This document shows positions 58,332-64,000 of a stretch of DNA of 64,000 nucleotides, in pieces (positions within the stretch are counted from its first letter, which is position 1; every line of letters starts with the position of its first letter). The notes under the pieces are model-generated. The model was not told the DNA's origin. It did not search any database and saw nothing but the letters and a program-made list of their open reading frames with translations. The DNA is from Actinomadura parmotrematis (lineage in GTDB: Bacteria > Actinomycetota > Actinomycetes > Streptosporangiales > Streptosporangiaceae), in assembly GCF_019458805.1 (NCBI RefSeq), contig NZ_JAIBOA010000033.1, positions 1 through 64,000 of the forward strand, in the 5' to 3' direction. The translations under genes and the position numbers were made by a program.

Positions 58332-58364
58332 GGCGGCGGCCGGGAGGGGGATCCGGCCGCCGCC
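58332..58364. terminator. Bidirectional terminator
   Basis: GGCGGCGGCCGG (58332-58343) pairs perfectly with CCGGCCGCCGCC (58353-58364), loop 9 nt, between the convergent hydratase gene and the secreted NlpC/P60-like gene. Confidence 0.8.
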
Positions 58365-58463
58365 GCCCGCGTGCCCGCGCCCGGGGGCACGGGGGCGCCT
58401 CCGGACGCGGCCGCGCCCGGCGGTCGGGGCAGGACCGCCGGGCGCCGTCTCGCGGTGATCAGG

Positions 58464-59042
58464 TCACTTGATGTTCTTCGGGTGGTAGGCCTTGTACTGG
58501 CTGCCCTTGGCGAGGCCGTAGGTCAGCGTGCGGTGGTCGGTGCCGTAGTGGCCGCGCTGCTCGTAGGCCCAGTAGCGGGTGTGCTTCGCGTTCGCCCACT
58601 TCTCGAAGATCACGACGTGCCGGGTGGTGTTGCTGCCGATCGCGTCGATGATCAGGTCGCCCTGCTTGAGGGCGGAGAACGAGATCTTCTTGGTGTACTT
58701 CGAGGTCGCGAGGCCGACGGTGTTCGGGCCCGGCTTCGGCAGCGCCAGCGCCATGGAGGCGTACCCCGAGCAGTCGGTGCGGTAGCCGCCGTGGGTCTTG
58801 TTCTGGCTGTAGGGCACGCGCTGGCTCGTGTGCGGGTGCCAGGTCTTGGCCCGGGCGATGACCTGGGCGCGGGTGACCTTGGTGATGGCCGCCGCGGCGG
58901 CGGTCCTGTCCGCCGACTGGAGCTGGACGTTCTGGTGCGCGGGCTTGGCCGCCGGGCTGGAGACGCCGGCGATGCCGAAGGCCGTGCCGCCGGCCAGCGC
59001 GAGCGTGCCGACGCCGACCAGAATGGCGCGAGGGGAAGCCAT
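58464..59042 (-). CDS. Secreted NlpC/P60-like cysteine hydrolase (active form)
   Basis: 192 residues from the ATG at 59042 (GGAGGG 5 nt upstream). A signal peptide (ILVGVGTLALAGGTAFGIAG) is followed by a compact domain. RAQVIARAKTWHPHT leads to the nucleophile motif GGYRTDCSGYASMAL with C91. Then come GPNTVGL, GDLIIDAIG and RHVVIFEKW, where H142 is the expected catalytic His. This is the C-H core of NlpC/P60 papain-like hydrolases that cut peptidoglycan stem peptides. The closest relative is encoded divergently at 59382 as an inactive, membrane-anchored HTH protein. Substrate inferred from the fold only. Confidence 0.82.
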   Translation of the reverse strand: MASPRAILVGVGTLALAGGTAFGIAGVSSPAAKPAHQNVQLQSADRTAAAAAITKVTRAQVIARAKTWHPHTSQRVPYSQNKTHGGYRTDCSGYASMALALPKPGPNTVGLATSKYTKKISFSALKQGDLIIDAIGSNTTRHVVIFEKWANAKHTRYWAYEQRGHYGTDHRTLTYGLAKGSQYKAYHPKNIK

Positions 59043-59381
59043 GAATGCCCTCCGTTGGGGGGATGAATTGCACCGCAAGGTGCGGTGAAGGGAATTGCGT
59101 CGATCGACGGGGCCGACTTTAGAGAACCGCGCCGCACCCTCGCCGCAGTCCGGCCGCAAGGCGGGACACTGGGACACCGGGACGGCTCTGACCTGCTGGG
59201 ACATCCGCCAATGGGACACAATCGCGAGACGGCCCCCACCATGCCGTCGACGATTCAACTTACGCACCGTGCGCATTTATGAACGCAACGTATTGTCGCG
59301 TCCGCCGCGCCGCCCGGCGCCCTGCGGGGCATAATGTGCGCCCGTGACCGCAGAGTTTCCAGCTCCTGGAGATAAACGCTG
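59043..59381. promoter_or_regulatory. Shared regulatory region of the NlpC/P60 enzyme and pseudoenzyme genes
   Basis: The region contains two notable elements. First, CACCGCA-AGG-TGCGGTG (59071-59087), a perfect 7-bp inverted repeat 29 nt before the secreted enzyme's start codon. Second, a cluster of direct repeats GGGACA at 59163, 59171, (GGGACG) 59179, 59198 and 59213, four of them preceded by T or C and followed by C or T. Near the right-hand gene, CTGGAG stands about 12 nt before the ATG. No gene lies here. The repeats are candidate binding sites for the HTH of the divergent protein. Confidence 0.5.
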
Positions 59382-60371
59382 ATGAGCCACAGCCGGCCCC
59401 CCGCCCCCCTGCGCGGCGACCTGCCCGACGCCGTGCGGGTCCTGCTCACCGAGCTGCGCGTTCTGAAGGACGAGTCCGGCTACGACCTGCGCGCGCTGGA
59501 GCGCAAGACCCACGCGAGCCGCTCGTCGTGGGGCCGCTGGCTGAGCGGCGAGACCTGGATCCCGGCGGACGCGGTGACGTCCCTCGCCGCCCTCTGCGGC
59601 GCCGACGGCGGCCGGCTGCTGGCCCTCTGGTCCGTCGCCGACGAGGCCCGCCGCGCACCGTCCGCCCCCGCGCCCGAAGCCGCACCCCCGGCCTCGGCCG
59701 CCGCCGTCGCCGTCCCGGCACCGCCCGCCGCCCCGGCGCCCCCGCCACCCGCGCCCCCCGCCCCCGCCTCCCCCTGGCAGGGCATGACGCGGCGCCGCCG
59801 CCTCGCCTTCGCGTGCGCGGCCGTCGCCTGCTTACTGGTGCCGGGCGGCATCGGCTTCCTGATCGGCACCTCGCTCCACTCGCGCGACGCCCCCGCGGCC
59901 CCGCTCCAGACCGCCGCGCCCGCCGCGGTGCAGGGCGCGACCCCGCTCACCCGCGACGAGATCCTGACCCGCGCCCGCTCCTGGCACCCGCACTCCCCGG
60001 ACCGCGTCCCCTACGACCAGGCGGGCGTCTTCGGCGGCTACCGCACCGACGGCTCGGGCTACGCGTCCATGGCGCTCGGCCTCCCGAAGCCCGGCCCGAA
60101 CTCGGCCGGCCTCGTCGCCTCCTACTGCCGCGCCGTCCCCGCCGCCGACCTCGAACCCGGCGACCTCGTCATCAACGCGACCGGCGGCCCCGACCAGCGC
60201 GAGGCGCTCATCTTCGAGAAGTGGACGGGCCAGGACCGCAAGGCGTTCTGGGCCTTCCAGCAGCGCCGCGGCTACGGCACCGACCACCTCCTCCGCCGCG
60301 ACGCCCCGACGTCCACCAGCGCCCTCCGCCCCTGCCGCCCCAAGAACATCCGCGAAACCCCCACCGGCTGA
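59382..60371 (+). CDS. HTH-TM protein with catalytically dead NlpC/P60-like outer domain
   Basis: 329 residues. A cytoplasmic XRE-like HTH (~15-90: DAVRVLLTELRVLKDESGYD, LRALERKTHASRSSWGRWLS, GETWIPADAV) is followed by an Ala/Pro linker (~92-130) and one TM helix (~141-163, LAFACAAVACLLVPGGIGFL). The outer domain (~188-325) is homologous to the secreted enzyme next door: RSWHPHS, GGYRTDGSGYASMAL, LPKPGPN, GDLVINATGG, LIFEKW, RGYGTDH, PKNI. The nucleophile Cys is replaced by G224 and the His by E274. It therefore looks like a one-component transmembrane receptor built from a dead hydrolase. No known family name comes to mind. Confidence 0.85.
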   Translation: MSHSRPPAPLRGDLPDAVRVLLTELRVLKDESGYDLRALERKTHASRSSWGRWLSGETWIPADAVTSLAALCGADGGRLLALWSVADEARRAPSAPAPEAAPPASAAAVAVPAPPAAPAPPPPAPPAPASPWQGMTRRRRLAFACAAVACLLVPGGIGFLIGTSLHSRDAPAAPLQTAAPAAVQGATPLTRDEILTRARSWHPHSPDRVPYDQAGVFGGYRTDGSGYASMALGLPKPGPNSAGLVASYCRAVPAADLEPGDLVINATGGPDQREALIFEKWTGQDRKAFWAFQQRRGYGTDHLLRRDAPTSTSALRPCRPKNIRETPTG

Positions 60372-60372
60372 C

Positions 60373-60660
60373 CCCGCTGCCGGTCGGTTCGGAGAACAGC
60401 AGCGCGACGCGGCCGTCCCGGCGGACGTTGCGGGCCTTCTGCGCGAAAGCGAGGCCGATGGTGAGGAGCAGCGTGCCGTCCGGGCGCCGCTGGACGGCGG
60501 TCGGCCAGGTCGGCGGGATGCCGTCGGCGGCGAGCGTGGTGAACTCGCAGGACCGGTGGGCGTCGACGGTGGCGGCGGCGTCGAGGAGCGCGGTCATCGC
60601 GCGGTCGGGCGCGGCGGGCGGCCTCGCGGTGGGGTTCCCCGTCTGGTCGGTGCTGGTCAC
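60373..60660 (-). pseudogene. 3'-truncated pyridoxamine-phosphate-oxidase-like (FMN split barrel) gene
   Basis: From a GTG at 60660 the frame encodes the N-terminal half of a PPOX-type protein: ALLDAAATVDAHRSCEFTTL, AADGIPPTWPTAVQRRPDGT, LLLTIGLAFAQKARNVRRDG and RVALLFSEPTGSG. Homology stops at G96 (60373), exactly beside the stop codon of the convergent HTH-TM gene. The frame then continues as antisense of that gene to 60208. About half the domain is missing, so a deletion or insertion junction lies at about 60372. Confidence 0.72.
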
Positions 60661-60845
60661 GTGCCTTCTCCGTCATCGGGCGGGTGCGGTGGGCGCGGCG
60701 GCGGAGCGGACCTAGCGCTTGCCGATCATGGCGTCCGACCGGCCGGGCGGGGCGGGTGATCGTTCGGGGGCGGCTCGGCGATGGTGGAGAGGGGCGCGGA
60801 GGTCTTCTGGACCGCTTCACAGACTGATGTACGGAGCTTCGACAC

Positions 60846-62315
60846 ATGTACGACGTGGTGCTGGCCGGCGGGCGGGTGATCGACCCGGAGTCGGGTCTGG
60901 ACGCGGTGCGCGACGTGGGGATCGACGGCGACACCGTCGCCGCCGTCGCCGCGGGGCCGCTGGCGGGCCGCCGGACGGTGGACGTGCGCGGCCTCGTCGT
61001 CGCGCCCGGCTTCATCGACCTGCACAGCCACGGCCAGGCCGTCGCCGAGCAGCGGCTCCAGGTGATGGACGGCGTGACGACCGCGCTGGAGCTGGAGGCC
61101 GGCCGCTCGCCCGTCGCGTTCTTCCACGAGCTCGCCGCGCAGGAGGGCCGGCCGGTGAACTACGGCTACTCGGCGTCCTGGGCGCTCCTCCGCATGTTCG
61201 CCGTCGGGCTCACCGCCACGGACGTGGCGGGGGCGCTCGCCGACGTCGCGAGCCCGGAGTTCCAGCGGCCGGTGACCGAGCGCGAGCTGGCCGGGCTGCT
61301 GGAGCAGCTCCGCTCGGAGGTCGCGGCGGGCGCGATCGGCATCGGCATCATGGTCGGGTACGCGCCGCAGATCGACCCGGCCGAGTACCTGGCGGTGGCG
61401 CGGGTCGCCGCCGAGGCGGGGGTGCCGACGTTCACACACGCCCGCGAGCTCGCCGAGTTCAACCCGGCGGTCCCGATCGACGGGACCGCCGAGATCGTCC
61501 GGGCGGCCGCCGAGACCGGCGCGCACATGCACTACTGCCACATGAACAGCACCTCGCGGCGGCACATCCGGCGGACCCTCGACCTCGTCTCCCAGGCCCG
61601 CGCCGAAGGGTCGCGGGTGACCACCGAGGCGTACCCCTACGGGTCGGGCTCGACGGCGATCGGCGCGCCGTTCTTCTCCCCCGCCGGCCTGAAGCGGATG
61701 GGCGAGACCCCGCAGTCGATCATCTACACGCCGACCGGGGAGCGCGTCGCCGACGAGGCGCGGCTCGTCGAGCTGCGCACCGCCGACCCCGGCGCGCTCG
61801 CCGTCAACGAGTTCCTGCGCGAGGACGACCCGGCCGACCGCGCCCACCTGGAGGCGGCGCTGACGTTCGGCGACACCGCGATCGCCAGCGACGCGATGCC
61901 GCTCACCTGGACCGTCCCGAAGCCCGACCCGCTGGCCTGGCCGCTGCCGCCGGGCGCCGTCGCGCACCCGCGCGGCGCGGGCTGCTTCAGCCGGGCGATC
62001 CGGCTGCTGACGCGCGAGCGCGGGCTGCTGCCGCTCGCCGAGACGATCCGCCGCTCGACGCTCGTGCCCGCGCGGATCCTGGAGGAGGCCGTTCCCGCCA
62101 TGCGCCGCAAGGGCCGCGTCGCGGCGGGCTGCGACGCCGACCTGGTGGTGTTCGACGCCGACACCGTCACCGACCGCGCCACCTACACCGACGGGACGCG
62201 CACCTCGACCGGCGTCCGGCACGTCCTCGTCAACGGGACGTTAGTGGTCCGCGACGACGAGCTCGTCCCGGACGCGCTGCCGGGACGGCCGATCCGCGCC
62301 GAGCCGCGCCGCTGA
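60846..62315 (+). CDS. N-acyl-D-amino-acid deacylase-like amidohydrolase
   Basis: 489 residues, normal for the D-aminoacylase/dihydroorotase branch of amidohydrolases. The metal motif is GFIDLHSHGQ (H60, H62). Further ligands are in FTHARELAEF, HMHYCHMNSTS and the late catalytic Asp in AIASDAMPLTW. The C-terminal strands (AAGCDADLVVFDADTV, VRHVLVNGTLVV) complete the beta-sandwich. Likely hydrolyses N-acyl-D-amino acids or similar amides. Proximity to NlpC/P60-type genes hints at recycling of D-amino-acid-containing wall fragments (inference). Confidence 0.88.
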   Translation: MYDVVLAGGRVIDPESGLDAVRDVGIDGDTVAAVAAGPLAGRRTVDVRGLVVAPGFIDLHSHGQAVAEQRLQVMDGVTTALELEAGRSPVAFFHELAAQEGRPVNYGYSASWALLRMFAVGLTATDVAGALADVASPEFQRPVTERELAGLLEQLRSEVAAGAIGIGIMVGYAPQIDPAEYLAVARVAAEAGVPTFTHARELAEFNPAVPIDGTAEIVRAAAETGAHMHYCHMNSTSRRHIRRTLDLVSQARAEGSRVTTEAYPYGSGSTAIGAPFFSPAGLKRMGETPQSIIYTPTGERVADEARLVELRTADPGALAVNEFLREDDPADRAHLEAALTFGDTAIASDAMPLTWTVPKPDPLAWPLPPGAVAHPRGAGCFSRAIRLLTRERGLLPLAETIRRSTLVPARILEEAVPAMRRKGRVAAGCDADLVVFDADTVTDRATYTDGTRTSTGVRHVLVNGTLVVRDDELVPDALPGRPIRAEPRR

Positions 62316-62446
62316 CGCGCGGCCGGGCGGAGCGGACGTCCCGCACGCCCGCCGGTGACTTTCCGTAAACCTCTTTCTCCCGATTCCTCCCCCGCCCCGC
62401 CCTAGGCTGATCATCGCCACTGATCGCGCGGGGAGGGACCGAGCGC

Positions 62447-63274
62447 ATGAGCCAGGACGTTCCGGGGACGGGCACGGCCGCACGGAAGATCGACCTGCGG
62501 ACCGACGTGCCGCACTCGGCCCGCATCTACGACCACCTGCTCGGCGGCAAGGACAACTTCGCCGCCGACCGCGCCGCCGCCGCCGAGATCGTCCGGCACC
62601 AGCCGACGCTGCCGGTCTCGATGCGCGCCAACCGGGCGTTCATGGCGCGGATGGCGCGGCGGCTCGTCACCGAGCACGGCGTCCGGCAGTTCCTCGACAT
62701 CGGCACCGGGCTGCCGACCGCGCCGAACCTGCACGAGGCGGCGCAGGCGGCGGCGCCCGAGACGCGCGTCGTGTACGTCGACAACGACCCGATCGTCCTG
62801 GTGCACGCGCGGGCGCTGCTCACCGGCTCGGCCGAGGGCCGGACGTCCTACCTGGACGCCGACCTGCGGCGGCCGGAGACGATCCTGGACTCCCCCGAGC
62901 TGCGCGCGACCCTGGACCTGTCCGCGCCGGTCGCCCTCACCATGATCGCCATCCTGCAGTTCTTCACCGACGAGGAGGAGGCGCACCGCCTCGTCCGCGC
63001 GCTGCTGGAGCCCCTCGCCCCCGGCAGCCTGCTCGCGCTGTCGCTCGTCCCCGCCGCCGCCGAGACCGCCGCGTCGGTGGACGACGTCGCCGCCGCCTAC
63101 CGGTCGCAGGGCATCCCGATGAAGCCCCGCACGCGCGCCGAGGTGGCGGCGTTCTTCGACGGGCTGGAGCTGCTGGAGCCGGGCATCGTCCGGTCGGTGC
63201 ACTGGCGCCCCGACGGCCCGGTCGACCCGGACGACACCAACCACATGTACGTGGGCGTCGCCCGCAAGCCCTGA
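62447..63274 (+). CDS. SAM-dependent methyltransferase, DUF574 family
   Basis: 275 residues with the unmistakable start RTDVPHSARIYDHLLGGKDN (residues ~18-37), then FLDIGTGLPTAPNLHEAAQ, VVYVDNDPIVLVHARALL and YVDNDP-type SAM site, ending DPDDTNHMYVGVARKP. This family is strongly expanded in actinomycetes, often controlled by Bld regulators. Its substrates are unknown. The ribosome site GGGGAGGGA stands well placed before the ATG. Confidence 0.95.
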   Translation: MSQDVPGTGTAARKIDLRTDVPHSARIYDHLLGGKDNFAADRAAAAEIVRHQPTLPVSMRANRAFMARMARRLVTEHGVRQFLDIGTGLPTAPNLHEAAQAAAPETRVVYVDNDPIVLVHARALLTGSAEGRTSYLDADLRRPETILDSPELRATLDLSAPVALTMIAILQFFTDEEEAHRLVRALLEPLAPGSLLALSLVPAAAETAASVDDVAAAYRSQGIPMKPRTRAEVAAFFDGLELLEPGIVRSVHWRPDGPVDPDDTNHMYVGVARKP

Positions 63275-63303
63275 CCTGCTCACTCGGCGCGGAGGCGGCC
63301 GGG

Positions 63304-63903
63304 TCAGCCGGTGACGGCCGCCGCGTACCCCGCCACCGACGCGAGGAGCCCGACCGACATCACCGCCACCGGCACCGGCGCCCACCGGCGGCGCGGCTGC
63401 AGGGACGACGGCCCGGCCGCCCGCACGAGCCGGGCGCGGCGGATCTCCTCGGCGAGCCGCTCCCGCCTCCCCGCGGCGCCGGACCCGTGGGCGAACACGC
63501 TCGTCCGCGCCTCGGCCTCCGCCCCGTCCGCGTCCTGGTAGGAGAGGGTGACGGACGTGAAGTCCTGCACGTCCCGGACCGCGTGCCAGGGCACGAAGCA
63601 GTCCCGCAGCCTTCCCCGGAAGCGCACGCCCGCGTCCGTGAGGACGACCGCGGAACGCACCCACACCAGCGCGGCGGCGAGGGCCGGCGCCGGATAGCAG
63701 AGAGCCGTGAAGACGCTTCGCGCGAATTCGGCCGATGACGCGCCGGTGCCGTCGTCGGCGAAGCCGAGCATGGCCCTGGCCCAGAACACCGCCAGGACGA
63801 CCCAGACGCAGGCGCCCAGGATCGACCTGTTCGACCGGATCGTCACCGGTGTCGCGGTGAGCGGGGCGGAGACGCCGGCGGGATCGTCGTCCGGCGAGGA
63901 CAT
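63304..63903 (-). CDS. Membrane protein with PH-like domain
   Basis: 199 residues. Two N-terminal TM helices (ILGACVWVVLAVFWARAMLG and LCYPAPALAAALVWV) are followed by a ~70-residue beta-rich region (VVLTDAGVRFRGRLRDCFVP, WHAVRDVQDFTSVTLSYQDA) typical of bacterial PH (bPH_6-like) domains, then a C-terminal TM helix (VPVAVMSVGLLASVAGYAA). Function unknown. Convergent with the DUF574 gene. Confidence 0.8.
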   Translation of the reverse strand: MSSPDDDPAGVSAPLTATPVTIRSNRSILGACVWVVLAVFWARAMLGFADDGTGASSAEFARSVFTALCYPAPALAAALVWVRSAVVLTDAGVRFRGRLRDCFVPWHAVRDVQDFTSVTLSYQDADGAEAEARTSVFAHGSGAAGRRERLAEEIRRARLVRAAGPSSLQPRRRWAPVPVAVMSVGLLASVAGYAAAVTG

Positions 63904-63929
63904 GCGGTACCTCCGTGCGGCCGATGCGG

Positions 63930-64000
63930 CTAGGTGAAGATCATAAAGAGGGCGCTGGTGACGAAATAGCCGCCGAAGGAGGCGGCGCTCACGATGGACG
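63930..64000 (-). CDS. 3' end of a membrane-protein gene (partial)
   Basis: On the minus strand the frame entering from the window edge reads SIVSAASFGGYFVTSALFMI, then FT and a TAG at 63930. The hydrophobic run suggests the last TM helix of an integral membrane protein. Only about 23 codons are visible, so the family cannot be named. Confidence 0.5.
   Translation of the reverse strand, partial: SIVSAASFGGYFVTSALFMIFT

Overview
The window is GC-rich (roughly 72-75 %) chromosomal DNA with strong G/C preference at third codon positions, frequent GTG starts and dense, often convergent or overlapping genes. The gene content (a mycobacterial-type mce operon, a DUF3263 gene beside otsB, an ECF41 sigma factor, CGNR and LytR-CpsA-Psr proteins, a lone groEL under HrcA/CIRCE control, a DUF574 methyltransferase) points to a filamentous actinomycete. 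Thermomonosporaceae/Streptosporangiales (Actinomadura-like) is my best guess. No phage, IS element, CRISPR array or rRNA was seen. One tRNA gene, tRNA-Thr(TGT), is present.

Layout. 0-2.7 kb: two carboxymuconolactone-decarboxylase paralogues with a divergent ECF41 sigma factor. 2.7-6.6 kb: ArsR-type regulator and divergent MFS pump, a prenyltransferase-like alpha/alpha protein, a NUDIX remnant and a LURP-one-like protein. 6.7-11.2 kb: groEL behind two CIRCE elements, a nucleotidyltransferase, then threonine synthase and a MoaD/ThiS-type carrier under a SAM-I riboswitch. 11.2-22.4 kb: CDF metal transporter, otsA, sulfotransferase, a divergent ECF sigma/Ser-Thr kinase pair, XRE regulator, luciferase-like oxidoreductase, PadR, a membrane-anchored exported protein, otsB and DUF3263. 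22.7-31.1 kb: MarR, GNAT, a large mycosin-like protease with a very long acidic tail, two degenerate tandem-repeat arrays, the DUF485-ActP acetate uptake pair and the tRNA. 31.5-35.6 kb: small regulator/target pairs with clear palindromic operators. 35.8-39.1 kb: secreted GH3 beta-glucosidase and an EamA-like permease. 39.4-48.9 kb: a complete yrbEAB-mceABCDEF-mam operon followed by TetR. 49-58.3 kb: LCP ligase, AraC, methyltransferase, TetR/quinone oxidoreductase, a NarL-type two-component system, DHA2 pump, cupin and enoyl-CoA hydratase. 58.4-60.7 kb: a secreted NlpC/P60-like enzyme and a divergent HTH-TM protein carrying an inactivated copy of the same domain. 60.8-64 kb: amidohydrolase, DUF574 methyltransferase, a membrane protein, and the 3' end of another.

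How it works together. Many loci are self-contained regulator-target modules: ECF41/CMD, ArsR/MFS, CGNR/hydrolase, TetR/small membrane protein, TetR/quinone oxidoreductase, ECF/kinase. Cell-envelope functions dominate the second half (Mce lipid importer, LCP wall ligase, NlpC/P60 proteins, exported proteases and glycosidase). Most distinctive are the enzyme/pseudoenzyme-receptor pair at 58.4-60.4 kb, the SAM riboswitch in front of thrC, the decayed tandem copies of the protease gene's 3' end, and the ECF41-linked CMD pair in which one copy has lost its redox cysteines. Traces of decay (NUDIX, VOC and PPOX remnants) lie between these modules.
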